Source of the DNA: Mayamaea pseudoterrestris | Taxonomy: Eukaryota > Bacillariophyta > Bacillariophyceae > Sellaphorales > Sellaphoraceae | Assembly: GCA_027923505.1 (NCBI GenBank) | Contig: BROI01000002.1 | Location: 1,860,001 to 1,924,000 of the forward strand | Reading direction: 5' to 3' | DNA: 64,000 nucleotides | In this document: piece after piece, positions 22,840-35,226 of the stretch | Layout: each line of letters starts with the position of its first letter | Position numbering within the stretch: the first letter of the stretch is position 1 | Position numbers and translations under genes: made by a program | The notes under the pieces: model-generated | What the model was told of the DNA's origin: nothing | Databases searched by the model: none | The model's input: the letters and a program-made list of their open reading frames with translations, nothing else

Positions 22840-24006
22840 TTACGCTGTCGAAATAGAATCAAACTCCTGATCGGGATGGTAGCCAATGAGCGCCTCCGTC
22901 TCCCAATCCACATGCTTCTTCATGTATTCCACGTACTTGTAGGGAAGTTGTCGACGAGACAGTCTTTGCGGTCCACTTGCTATGCACTGCGCCTTGGTGC
23001 CAAGTATTCCTTCAATGTTTTCCACGAGCCTTTGCGTGCCGCGCAGTGCCATGTCTTCGTACTGGACGGCAAAAAAGGATGTAATAAACCGAAAGTGCTC
23101 AATCGATAGAAAGTTGCGAATCTTGTCTCGTCGAAGGTCCAAAATAGAGTCGTAGGGTTGCCCCGAGCCGTCGTTGCGCATTTCGTAGCAGGGAAACACT
23201 TCGCGATCTTTGTGGACACGAAGGGCGTCCACCTCCAAACATGGAATGACCTGGCTGGGTCGGAACTTGTATTGGCAGATTGTTTCATTTGATGACAAAT
23301 CAATATCAATGTCCTTGCCAAAGCGAGGCATTGTCCATGGCTTGGTGACGTACTCTTGCCATGTAAGATTGAAATGTTCGGGTGCATGGTAGCTATCTGT
23401 ATGCATGGCCTTTACCCATTGCAGGGGATGCCGGAATTGTGAAACTACGAGAGCCGTTTTTCCAATCTGATTCTCGCTATAATCACCGTCTTCCTCTGTT
23501 AGAAAAGAGAAGAGGGCATGGTATGAGAATGTGTTTAATCTTCAGGCAAAATGGCAGGTAGCCCAGCGCAACGCTTTATGCGACTCACGAAACCAGTGCT
23601 TCCACCTTGTCAAGCCTCGCCGTACTTGGGCCGTATGGTTAAAGCAATCAGACAAGTGCTGAGTGATCCATTTCGTTCCAGAGTGGCGCTCTCCCAAAAC
23701 GTGAATCGTTGGTTTCTTTTGTCGAAATATTGTCGGATGTTGCTGCTGCTGATCTGGATGTTGGTCCGTCGACGACAATGCTACATTGGTCGGCAACATG
23801 GAAACATCATTGGCAGCATCTGCTTTAACTGCATTCCAATCTTTCGTGAGCAGCGTTGATGAAATAGAGAGCGATCGTCCACCGACAACTTCTCGAATGG
23901 ACAAGCCGCAAAGCAGAGTTGCAATGGCGAGGGTGGCAAGGAGCCCTATTTCCGTCGCTGATTTCCGTCGCCGTCTGAACACTCCTTGTGAATGTAGCTG
24001 TACCAT
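22840..24006 (-). CDS. Sulfotransferase-like type II membrane protein A, two exons
   Basis: Exons 23589-24006 and 22840-23495; the intron (93 bp) has donor GTGAGT and acceptor CTAACAG. Splicing joins HWF with QEDGDYSENQIGKTALVVSQ in frame, giving 357 aa. A basic N-terminus (RRRRK) and one membrane span (GLLATLAIATLLCGL) suggest a Golgi type II protein. The lumenal domain opens with HVLGERHSGTKW, a P-loop like the 5'-phosphosulfate loop of sulfotransferases. VVSQFRHPLQWV follows, like the 3'-phosphate-binding arginine region. The family signature YEMRNDGSGQPYDSILDLRR and DKIRNFLSIEHF is shared with the next gene. Substrate is unknown. It could be another P-loop enzyme of the same fold. The paralogue at 24305-25487 lies in tandem 298 bp away. 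Confidence 0.65.
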
Positions 24007-24304
24007 TTTCGTCAGCTGATTTATAGTGCGAGGGTTTTGTTAGAAGGCAGGAAATCGTTGTGTTTTGCAATGGAGCATCAAGCCATGGTTGAGGTGCTGT
24101 CGGTCGACTTTTGGCGACGATTGAGTCACTGTGCGACTACTGCCACGACGCAATGCGAGCCTCCAGTATGGCGACGACCAATTCTCCAACAATTAATTAC
24201 AGGTAGAATACTTGTTCTCTTTACGTAAATGCAACATTTAATACATAGTAGATGATACTATGTGGCAGTTTTAACTCAAAGTCCAGGTGGAGAATTCACT
24301 AATG

Positions 24305-25487
24305 CTACTCAATTGCCGTTGTTACCGGTAGTTGCGGTCCATATCCAATCAACCGCTCAGCTTCCCAATCCACATGGTTCTGCATCCACTCCATATATTC
24401 GCGAGGCACTGGTCGAGATGAAAGGCTCTGCTGCGGCGCTGTCGGTTGACACTGCGCCTTGACTCCAAGTACTTTCTCCAACGTTTGGATCAACGATGCC
24501 GTTCCCTGTTGCACCATGTCTTCGTAACGCACACTTTCAAAGTGCTGAACGGATATAAAGTTAGCTATACTAAGAAAGTGGCGAATCTTGTCGGCTCGGA
24601 GCTGCAGTATATTGTCATATGGCTGACCTGAACCGTCGTTTCTAAGCTCATACAAGGAAGCAACCGGTCGAAAGCCGGTCACTCTAATGGTGGAATCTTC
24701 ATGGCACGGAATGGCTTGGAAGGGTCGAAACCTGTATTGGCAGGTTGGTTCGTCGAAATCTTGTGTACTGTTGTTTGCAAATGCATATAGCTCTCGATCT
24801 CGTCCATATCGCTCCATGGTCCAAGGCTGTGTGACAAAATCCTTCCACGTCAAATTGAAATGGTTTGGCGCATGGTACGGCTGTCAAAAGTGAGCAGCGA
24901 GGAGAGTACCCAAACAGTGAGACGATACATACAAACGCGAGTCTTCTCTTTAGCAAAGTAACGCGTCATGACGTACATTGATGCGCATGGCTTCGACCCA
25001 TTGATGAACGTCTCGAAACTGAGCAACGACAATCGAGCTTCGACTTGCGTATGCTCCATTCTCCTCTGCAACAAAGACAAACGATGAGTGAGAGAGTTAT
25101 TCCGTAACATCTCTAGTTTTCAATATCCATTCTCATTAACATACGAAACCAGTGCTTCCATCGACTGAGTGCGCTGACCACTCTGACTCGTGTTTTATTG
25201 TTGGCAAAGCATTCCGTCAAATGAGCCGTCATCCACTTGGTTCCGGAATGCCGCTCCCCGAGCAAGTGAATCGTTGTCATTGGCTTGAGTTTTGGCTTGC
25301 TATTGAGTTGGCGTAGACTGTTGTTGTTACTATTGGTTTCAATGATCAAGCCGAGACGACGATTGTTGTTGCAAATGACGGCTCCAGTGAAAAAGAACAG
25401 AACTGCAATGGCTCTTGTCGTGCTATTGCAATTAACATAGCGAGTCTGATGGGCTGATTGTTTTGATTTTATTGACCGAGACGACAT
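24305..25487 (-). CDS. Sulfotransferase-like type II membrane protein B, three exons
   Basis: Exons 25145-25487, 24977-25065 and 24305-24880, giving 335 aa. Introns of 79 bp (donor GTATGT, acceptor TTGCAG) and 96 bp (donor GTACGT, acceptor TGACAG). The start at 25487 (MSSRSIK) is chosen because it puts the single membrane span (AIAVLFFFTGAVIC) near the N-terminus as in paralogue A; the frame itself is open further. Key motifs: HLLGERHSGTKWMTAHL, VVAQFRDVHQWVEAM and YELRNDGSGQPYDNILQLRA, then DKIRHFLSI. Intron 1 is at the same codon and phase as in A. Intron 2, after AMRIN, is absent from A. The gene is divergent from SEC24, with 193 bp between the ATGs. Confidence 0.65.
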
Positions 25488-25680
25488 TGTATGCAGCTGC
25501 TTTCTGTTCCATAATCGCCATGGTCGTTGGTCGAGTTGTCGTCGACAACGGATTCCTCGGGCGTCGTAGCGGTTTTGGAGTCTTGGTGAGACACGTACAT
25601 GACGTCGTTCCACCAATCGCAGCGAGAGGCTCGTCTGCCATGGCACAATCAAGCTGCTTTGTTTCGACCAAAGCATCGTC

Positions 25681-28600
25681 ATGGTCAACTTTCCGCCTCC
25701 TCCACCTCCTCCTCCACCAGCAGGGAGGCCTTCTGGTAGCAGGGAAAGCGTACCGTCGCACGCGCCCGCGCCGTTTCCATATCAATCGCACCAACAGAAT
25801 CCAGATTCGTCGACTGCTTCGTTCGCCCCTCCTCCACCACCTTTGCCTCCGACGAGTACCTTTTCGGCTCCACCCCAGGCTCAACAATATGCAAGTTATC
25901 CTCAAGGAAGCATGGGAAATGGAGAAATTTTGAATTCCAGACCAGTCTTCCCTCCGCCGCCGCCTCCAAGGCCTGTTCCAAACGCAGCTGGATCACTGGT
26001 TCATCCGCCTCCGACTACTCATTCAGCTCCGCCAAATGCGCCTTTATACCCAGCGACGCAGCAATCAACGTACCAAAATACGATGCAGCAATCTACATCT
26101 ATGAATTATGCCATGCCGCCATCGAACTTCGCGCCTCCAGCCGCAGCAATGCAAATGCAAACTCCGATTCATCCGCCTCTGCAGCACGCATATGCGCCTC
26201 CTCCGCCTCCAGGAATATACAATCAGCAGCCGCAGCAGCATCAACCATCACACTTGATGCCTCCAGCTCCTCCGCTTGCTCCTTCTCAGGCAAGACCCAT
26301 TGCTCCTCCAGCGCATGCAGCCAGTTACCAGCCGGCAGCTGTTGCCGCTCGCTTGGACCCTTCCCACATGCCCCGACCGCCACTTTGCACCTTTCCGCAG
26401 AATGATGGTCCGCAGCAGTCGCTACCAATATACTATCCTCGCGCGGCTGCAACAGACATGCAGTCGAATCCAGTCCCACCCGACGCAAGTACGCGCTTCG
26501 CTGCACTCGATGACGGCAATGCCAGTCCCAATTTGATGCGATGCACCACCTACGCCTTTCCGAAAGACCGAAGCGTGTGGCATGCCACCGGCGACTTGCC
26601 GCTGGGAATATTGTGCACGCCACTAGGTGTACATTCGGATGACTTCATGCCGCGGCCGCGACGAACCATTCATGGCAGTGACGAAGATTGGCAGGACGTG
26701 GAGCGCGTTCCAGTGGTGGCGTGCGCCAATGGTAACTTGCCGCCGCGCTGTAAGCACTGCAGCGCCTATCTGAATCCATTCTTTGGGCAAAATGGGAAAT
26801 GCAACTTTTGTGGAACACGCAATAATCAATTGTTAAATGTCATGAATGGTTCCTTGTCCATGCAGCTTGGAACAATGGAGTACATTGTCGAGGGACCGTA
26901 CGTGACGCGCGAGCAACCGGTGCAAGCAGCGGTGCATGTATATGCACTCGATGTGACTTGTCCACATGTTTTGGAATATGTTAGCATATTGCGCCAGGTT
27001 GGTTGTGAATTGCATCGACACTGGACGAGGCAGCAGCAGCAGTCACAAGAGTTGCAACCAAGGATTGGAGTGTGTTTAGTGTCGTCCGTTGGTATAATGC
27101 TGCGGAGTACAGATGGCAAGTTAAATGTCATTATTCCGGACGTGACGGAGAACCCGTTTGCTCCGTGGCCGCTTTACGACTGGTCTTTCGACGTATCAGC
27201 CAAGGAAGGTCTAGATGCATGGACAACCTTCTGTGACGAGCAGTTGGAGGGCGACGTTCGGGGGCTAAAAGAGCGAGCCAAGGGAAAAAATGCTCAAGGC
27301 ATGGATAACTTTGAGCTATCATGTGGAGGAGCAGGATTGGCGTTTCTGGCAGATGCATTGAAGGATAGCGGTGGGCGTGGCACACTCGTTTCGTGGAGGC
27401 GGCCAAACTTTGGCGTCGGATCTATACCTCATCGAAGCAGCAAGGCACGAGGTAAGCTTCGGGCGGAAGATGATGACGTTCCGTCGACACCGCTGCAAGT
27501 GCAGTCGACGTTTCGCAGTTCTCAAGATGAAGCTGCTGCTACATTTTACCAACGTTTGGCAAAAAGCTGCGTCAAGAATCGCGTTTCGCTCGACATTGTC
27601 ATGCATAGGGATCCCCTTTTGCAGCACCCATTCATGGACCTTGCCACGCTGGGAGAGCTATGTCGCGTCACGTCGGGCAAGCTCGCCTGGATTGACGTCA
27701 GCACCTGGAAGACACAACTATATGAAGAGCTTGTGCGTCAAATTTACAGCTTTTCCGGATGGGATGTTGTCTTCAAGCTGCGCTGTTCGGACGGTCTCCA
27801 AATTAAGTCCTTGATCTGTTCACCGGGAACTGTTGTCGAGGAATTGGTCGGCTCGCCAGAGGTGGAGCTCACGACGCTTTCGTCCACGACATGTTTGGCG
27901 ATCGAGCTTGACCATCGCATCGGAGGCGTACGAAAGGATCAGCCATTCGTCTTTTTCCAATCGGCGACACTTTACACGACAATGAGTGGTCAACGACGCG
28001 TTCGTGTTTCGACGCTTGCTGTACGAACTGCTACTACGGCAAAGGAAGTGTTTCGAAGCGTTGACTTTTCTACTGTATCGTCCGTTCTCCTTCGACGAGT
28101 TGTCGCAAACCTTCGTCGGATGGAAGGAAGCGAAGATGTATCACTCCGAGCGCAGACTCGCGACGCAATCTACATTCAATGCGTACATATGCTTGCCGCC
28201 TACCGCAAAGAGACGGGATCAATGAATGATCAACTTTTGCTACCGAGCCGAATGCAAACGTTACCGCTGTTTCTCATGGCTTTGCTAAAAAGTTTAATGC
28301 TTCGGCCAGGTGTTCCTGTTCGTATGGAAGGTGCTGGCTCGCCTCTTCTACTACGACCATCTGCTGACGAGCGTTCCGTTTTTCAGTTCCATAGCGCCAC
28401 TACAATCCCAGCATTTTGCCTGCAGCTGCTTTACCCTCGTATCTTTGCAATTGACGACGCTGCACTGGAAGGTTACGGAGATTGGTGTGCGTCTGAAGCG
28501 TCTGCTGAATTCAATGGTTTCGTTCGGCTACCACCGCCACTCTATCCGAGTCTCGAAGTGCTTCAAGACGAATGCTTGTATCTGATTGATGGCGGTTTAA

Positions 28601-28923
28601 AGATGTATCTTGTTGTTGGTAAAGACGTTGCACCCGAAGTCAAGGAGCAGGTTCATAAATGCGCTCTTGGCGAGTGGAATCCTCGTGCGCAGAACTTGTT
28701 GTGGCAACTGCGTGCGTTCAACTCTATCGGTCGGGGCTCCGAGTCCGAACTTCGTCCTACGTATGCTACAGTATCCATTGTATTTCAACAAGGCAATCAT
28801 CAGAATCCGCTGGAGATGGCAGTGATGGATCTCATGTTGGACGATGCGATCGGAGGGCAACGGGACTATAACGATTTCCTCATTGCGTTACAGAACAGCA
28901 TTCGCACTTATAAAATATCCTGA
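25681..28923 (+). CDS. SEC24: COPII coat cargo-adaptor subunit SEC24
   Basis: Inner-coat subunit that binds cargo and pairs with SEC23 during budding from the ER. Single exon, 1080 aa, the usual length. Residues 1 to about 330 are Pro/Gln-rich and disordered, beginning MVNFPPPPPPPPPAG. The zinc finger has Cys at 357, 360, 374 and 377 (CKHCSAYLNPFFGQNGKCNF then CG). The trunk vWA-like domain follows (YVTREQPVQAAVHVYALDVT). Then come the beta-sandwich, helical and gelsolin-like regions, ending with ALQNSIRTYKIS. The start is the first ATG of the frame and directly precedes the proline run. The gene is divergent from sulfotransferase-like B and tandem with the peroxidase-like gene downstream. 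No unusual features. Confidence 0.93.
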   Translation: MVNFPPPPPPPPPAGRPSGSRESVPSHAPAPFPYQSHQQNPDSSTASFAPPPPPLPPTSTFSAPPQAQQYASYPQGSMGNGEILNSRPVFPPPPPPRPVPNAAGSLVHPPPTTHSAPPNAPLYPATQQSTYQNTMQQSTSMNYAMPPSNFAPPAAAMQMQTPIHPPLQHAYAPPPPPGIYNQQPQQHQPSHLMPPAPPLAPSQARPIAPPAHAASYQPAAVAARLDPSHMPRPPLCTFPQNDGPQQSLPIYYPRAAATDMQSNPVPPDASTRFAALDDGNASPNLMRCTTYAFPKDRSVWHATGDLPLGILCTPLGVHSDDFMPRPRRTIHGSDEDWQDVERVPVVACANGNLPPRCKHCSAYLNPFFGQNGKCNFCGTRNNQLLNVMNGSLSMQLGTMEYIVEGPYVTREQPVQAAVHVYALDVTCPHVLEYVSILRQVGCELHRHWTRQQQQSQELQPRIGVCLVSSVGIMLRSTDGKLNVIIPDVTENPFAPWPLYDWSFDVSAKEGLDAWTTFCDEQLEGDVRGLKERAKGKNAQGMDNFELSCGGAGLAFLADALKDSGGRGTLVSWRRPNFGVGSIPHRSSKARGKLRAEDDDVPSTPLQVQSTFRSSQDEAAATFYQRLAKSCVKNRVSLDIVMHRDPLLQHPFMDLATLGELCRVTSGKLAWIDVSTWKTQLYEELVRQIYSFSGWDVVFKLRCSDGLQIKSLICSPGTVVEELVGSPEVELTTLSSTTCLAIELDHRIGGVRKDQPFVFFQSATLYTTMSGQRRVRVSTLAVRTATTAKEVFRSVDFSTVSSVLLRRVVANLRRMEGSEDVSLRAQTRDAIYIQCVHMLAAYRKETGSMNDQLLLPSRMQTLPLFLMALLKSLMLRPGVPVRMEGAGSPLLLRPSADERSVFQFHSATTIPAFCLQLLYPRIFAIDDAALEGYGDWCASEASAEFNGFVRLPPPLYPSLEVLQDECLYLIDGGLKMYLVVGKDVAPEVKEQVHKCALGEWNPRAQNLLWQLRAFNSIGRGSESELRPTYATVSIVFQQGNHQNPLEMAVMDLMLDDAIGGQRDYNDFLIALQNSIRTYKIS

Positions 28924-29427
28924 TACAAATCTTACTGTTATCGTGTTTCTAAAATATTCTATTAGATCAGCAGCAGTCTCGTGGCCACCGGAAGAGGCGG
29001 CAGGGCCACAAGAAAAAGCACCGACTCAACAGATCCAAGAGATAGAATCATCCGAGCGATATTTCTTCTAGATGAAGGTCTGACATTTGATTTACTTAAA
29101 CAGGGTGATATACCGGCGCCATGCGCCATGCCATGGTCAATCTGAAGAATGCACGGCGAGCAAAAAAGCGTGACGAATATCGTAGCGGTTCTGAATTAAC
29201 GTCAAGCGGTTATGAAAAGCTGTCACATTATTTGCGTACGTCACTCGACGAAAATCAGCTGCGCGGCAGATCTTGACGATGGCGGCTCATCGCGTCAATC
29301 CATCGGATCTTTTTCCATCCATCTCTCTGCGCTGTTCAGATCCTTCTTATTAACGACAGAACGACGAGCTGCACATACCTGCATGCGCCAATTGCTCAAA
29401 AATATAATTAGCAAACGACGACAAATC
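28924..29427. other. Intergenic, 504 bp, between SEC24 and the peroxidase-like gene
   Basis: Nothing recognisable. A frame open from 29212 joins the downstream gene, but the real start there is taken to be 29428, where the signal peptide begins. A short self-similar patch GGCGCCATGCGCCATGCCAT occurs near 29116. Confidence 0.5.
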
Positions 29428-30711
29428 ATGAAGCTCGCTCTTCCAATTTCGACATTACTATGCTGTCATACTTTTGCCTCAGCCTTCCAAGCAACTACAA
29501 CACGACGACAAGCGACAACATCATCTAGCCGTTCGGCTCTATTCGTGGATCGTCGACAATTTGGGAAAGCTTTGCTAACAGGAGGCGCTTCCATCATTGC
29601 TGGCTCGTCACTGTTACTTCCAACCACCCCAGCGAATGCACAAGTCTTTTTCGATCCCGCTCAATACGGCGATCAAGAGCTCCGAGTCGGCGCGGTCGAC
29701 AGTGTGCGCGAGAGCGTTCGACGCGCCATTCTCCGCAACCCAAAGCTGGCGCCATCCTTCTATCAGCTTGCTGTATTGGATGCACTCTCATTCAACGCGC
29801 AAACACAAGAGTATGGACCAGATGGGAGTGTACTGAAACTAGTATTTTCCAGCAAGGAGACGGACGAATACACCAAGAACCTACAAGAGGCGAGTCTGGC
29901 ACTATTGGATGCCGAAAAGGCATTGCGAAAAAAGACTGCCATTAGTTTGGCCGACGCCATTGCCATTGGAGGTGCCGAAGCAATCGAGTCCATCGGCGGA
30001 CCCGTTTTGACGGTTCAACTGGGCCGGGCGGATACGCCAAAGAATGGTCGCGTCACGGACTTGCCGCTCGATTTGATGTCGGGCAAGCGGTCCAATGCAG
30101 AGATTGCAGCTGCGTTCAAGAGCGCCGGCATGACGGAGCGAGAAATGACAGCACTTTTGACGGCATTCATGACGCTGGAGCGAGTGGAAAAGTCGCGAAC
30201 GACGGAGGACTGGAAGCAGAGTGCCAAACCAAAGTTCCGGGAACCTGGCAAGATTGGACGCATGTCAGACTTCAAGAGACTGACGGATGAAGACATTGCG
30301 CAAGCGGAGCTTGATGCAGAGCTGGAGGATCCGGACGATGGATGGTACATTGCGGATAGCTTTGGAACTCGCGACGATAGATTTGGTGACAGAATTGGCA
30401 AGGATGAAATTAGCGAAAAGACTTTCAACAAGTATGTCATTGAATTCAATGACTCTTTGCGGAAAAAAGGTGGCGATGAGCCAACATCTTTTGGCTGGGT
30501 TGGAGTTTTGTTATCCGATTCAAACTTGCCGACGGTTCAAACCTGGGTTCAAAAGTATGATGGCTCCAATCTGAGCTACATCAAAGACCTGTCGGTTTCA
30601 TACAACTCGTTGACGCAGCTTGGTGCTGTCTACACTGGAGGAAAGTATGAAAATCTGCTCAAAAACAAACCACGGAAGAGTCTGAACGACGACGACTTAA
30701 AGCTGTTTTGA
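29428..30711 (+). CDS. Thylakoid-lumen ascorbate-peroxidase-like protein (TL29/APX4 type), probably non-catalytic
   Basis: 427 aa from the ATG at 29428, chosen because it begins a signal peptide with a clear plastid junction (TFASAF then QATTT). A second targeting segment has a twin-arginine motif (VDRRQFGKALL) and ends with a PANA site, pointing to Tat export into the lumen. The mature protein has the class I haem-peroxidase framework: ISLADAIAIGGAEAIESIGG and VQLGRADTP, then LLSDSNLPTVQTWVQKYDG near the end. The distal helix reads FYQLAVLDALSF where active enzymes have R-L-x-[WF]-H-D. The proximal helix reads MTALLTAFMTL where active enzymes have SGAHT. Both ligand histidines and the distal Arg are therefore missing, as in plant TL29, which binds no haem. 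Role unknown. Intronless. Confidence 0.75.
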   Translation: MKLALPISTLLCCHTFASAFQATTTRRQATTSSSRSALFVDRRQFGKALLTGGASIIAGSSLLLPTTPANAQVFFDPAQYGDQELRVGAVDSVRESVRRAILRNPKLAPSFYQLAVLDALSFNAQTQEYGPDGSVLKLVFSSKETDEYTKNLQEASLALLDAEKALRKKTAISLADAIAIGGAEAIESIGGPVLTVQLGRADTPKNGRVTDLPLDLMSGKRSNAEIAAAFKSAGMTEREMTALLTAFMTLERVEKSRTTEDWKQSAKPKFREPGKIGRMSDFKRLTDEDIAQAELDAELEDPDDGWYIADSFGTRDDRFGDRIGKDEISEKTFNKYVIEFNDSLRKKGGDEPTSFGWVGVLLSDSNLPTVQTWVQKYDGSNLSYIKDLSVSYNSLTQLGAVYTGGKYENLLKNKPRKSLNDDDLKLF

Positions 30712-30904
30712 AGGAGATGGTTTAAGTTAATGAACATTCTATTTCATACTGAGTAGAAGCTAGCTAGCAATATGAATTTTGTTAAATGAAACTTTCGATT
30801 ACTATTTTTACTATGCCTTACAGCGGCGTTCCTGCCAAGAGAAACCCGCATGGTGGACGTGAGTGAACTGAGCTGCGCTTTTGTGCCATCGACGAATTGC
30901 GCGC

Positions 30905-32855
30905 TTAATAATTTTCTTTTGAGACACCAAATGAATAAGTAACAGGCGAGTCCGGGAACAGTGTTTTGGAAATGCCGAACGAAAATCCATTTGTGTTGCA
31001 CTCGGGGGCAATGTTCTGATCCGGAGCATCATCTTTGGAGACGCAGTACTTGTCAAGCAGACCAACCGCCATCTCGTAGATTTCATTGTTTGGATGGCTC
31101 TGCAAGTCTTCCAACAGGTGTAGCCCCTCGCGATCGGCAAAGCGCCCCAAGTACTTGATGTTGTTGTGAAACAGCGTATCCAGCGTCTTCAACACTTGGG
31201 TGAGCAGCGCAATATCCGTGCGGGGCAAGAGAACGTCGACAAAGACCTCCATAGCTTGATTAACTTCAATCAATAGACGAATCTGTTTGTCATTTCCTCT
31301 TTCGACGACGTTGCACAGGGCGTAGGCTGCTTCCTTTTTAACTTCATGTGAAGCGTTAAGCGCCATGTCGACGACTTTCTTGAAGACTCCGCAGTATCGC
31401 TCCTGATCAAAGATCATCTGCACCTGCTCTACAGAGCCAGCAGCAATGTTAGACAGAGTCCAGCAAGCGTCCTTTTGGATTTGCTTCTATGAGGGATTAG
31501 GTGAAAAGTAATGTGGTCAGCCAATACTTTGTAAAGGTCCTCACAACTCGCAACACCTTCCACTTACGCTGTTATAGTTCAAAAGGGAAAGCATATGACG
31601 CAAGTATCCAGCATTGAGGATGTGCTGCGTCTGCTCGTCCGTGCCGCGAGTCAAGCTCCCAATGGCACGCACCGTCGGCAAGAGCAATGCTTTTAGGGGT
31701 GCGCGCGCAACAATGCGAACCAACAGAGGAACGGCGCCCGCATCAATTAATGCTTGAATTCCCACGTCATGCTCGGCAACATACGAAATGGCCCAGATAA
31801 AATCAATGCTGAGCTTATCAGCTTTAGAGCGTTCATCATCACAAGCTAGGTCCAATCGTGAGAGAGCATTGATCAAGGGCCGAATGAACGGCTGAATGGA
31901 ACCAAAGTCGCGGCTGGAGCGACACAAGCTAGACATGGCCCAAGCAACATTTCGCATGTGTTCCACCGAGCGATAATTTTCTAGGTTTGCAATGCTATAG
32001 AGCAACGAACGAGTTTTAGTGAGCAATGTGTCAATGTGGAGGCATGCTCTTGTGAAAGGATCGGCGAAGCAAACTCAAACAACTTACAGTCCATATACCA
32101 CCTCGGGCATTTGCAAAAGTCCCTCGCGATATTCCGGCTTGTCACCCGCAATGTTTCCCAAGCACCAAGCAGCCTGCAAGCTAACTGATGTATCTTCATG
32201 GCCCAAGTTCTTGGCAAGACAGTGAACCGCCCCGGGCTGTTTGACCACGACGGACGCAAGCTTGGTATCTGTAATGTTCGTCAAGGTCCACTCGGCTTCA
32301 AAGACGATGTCTGCATGTTTCGTCATGCTCAAGAAGCGTACCAGATGCGGAACAATATCCATCTTCACCATCTGCACGACAAGGTCGACGGGAGGATGTT
32401 TGGGACGACAAAGGAGGCGGCGGACACTGCGAACTGCTTCCAAAACCAAAGTTGTGTTGTCTTGACTTGCCACCATGACCTCGCGCGCTTTCTTGAGAAT
32501 GTAAATATCTTCCTCCATAGAAGGCTGCTGTGTCGACTCGTCAATTGTCATGGCCGTATCGTTTGTCAACGTATAATTCATGGACATGTCGCTTGCCAAA
32601 CGCCGGGCCTTGAGCATTTGCTCCTTCTTGTTTTTGCGGAGTCGGATGGTCGTCTCCTCGCGGCCACGACGAAGCGCAGTAACAACATCTTTTTTGCTGA
32701 CTGCGAGAGTTATGTCAAGACAGGAGGGTGGTTAGAAAGTGATTGTTTTCGTCGAGACTTTGACGCGTCGTTCAAGCCGACCGTCCATTGTCCATTCGCT
32801 TTCGCTCACTCGTTCACTCGCATCGAAACTCACCGGACTTCATTTTCGAGCTCAT
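30905..32855 (-). CDS. Importin subunit alpha, four exons
   Basis: Nuclear-import adaptor that binds classical NLS cargo and importin beta. Exons 32834-32855, 32088-32700, 31568-31994 and 30905-31486 (introns 133, 93 and 81 bp; donors GTGAGT, GTAAGT, GTAAGT), giving 547 aa. The first exon codes only seven full residues (MSSKMKS). Exon 2 opens with the IBB domain (ALRRGREETTIRLRKNKKEQ). Armadillo repeats follow, with the usual Trp/Asn ladder: FEAEWTLTNI, LQAAWCLGNIAGD, RNVAWAMSSLC, DFIWAISYVAEH and KDACWTLSNIAAG. The exon 3 acceptor at CTATAG is preferred over an upstream AAG because it gives the normal spacing between repeats. The C-terminus has an Asn-rich acidic tail. Divergent from GAPDH. 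Confidence 0.93.
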
Positions 32856-34555
<1,700 letters not shown>

Positions 34556-35226
34556 AGATGCTGTTGTCTTGACAGTGGATTGCCAGTTGAGATGAATTGC
34601 AAGTGCGAGGCGTTCATTTATCACGTTTATTAAGGAGTTATCAATAGATACGAGGTTATTGTGTGCTGACTGCGGTTAGTAGAATTGACAACGCTATGGT
34701 GTCCGATAAAGTACTTGCAAAGTAGTAGGTAGGGGAACGTTGAGCTGTGGCGAAAGCAAACGTCGTACTGGTACTGTCATTCTTTTGTCGATCGCCATCC
34801 GCCTACCGGTAGGTACATCTCGCAGTCAATTTAGAGCCATCTAGCGAACCATCAAGATGATACCTACGAGCGATATTCATCGATTGAACAGCGCACGAGG
34901 ATTGACAGATGCTACGGAAACTCTGCTTTCGTTTGTCGGTGAGGAAAACGTCCATCAGCGTAGCGTGTGGATTTTTGCGTCCCTCTCGTCTGGTCGCCGG
35001 ACCCAGCCTCGCCACTTCAAGCAGCTTGCTTTCTGCGCAACAGACCTTTCGGAAATGCTGTTTATTGCATGAACTTAAGAAGTGTATCCTGTCTTCATTG
35101 GCGGGAGTCAGCTTCAACGGCGACGGAATGAAAGAACGCCCAATTCCCACCTACCCTTGTGGACATCGGCTTCAGTCGTGCCGTTGTATATCGAACTCTT
35201 CTACGACGTCAGAAACGACGTCCGAT
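34556..35226. other. Intergenic and possible leader between GAPDH and the Crinkler-like gene
   Basis: The plus frame of the next gene is open from an ATG at 34909, adding 106 residues (Arg/Ser/Leu-rich) that look like untranslated leader. A plastid or mitochondrial targeting leader cannot be excluded. Nothing else is seen. Confidence 0.4.

Noticed and set aside
25113-25688. Longer start for sulfotransferase-like B at 25688
   Set aside because: It would add 67 basic residues ahead of the membrane span and overlap the SEC24 start; paralogue A supports the start at 25487.
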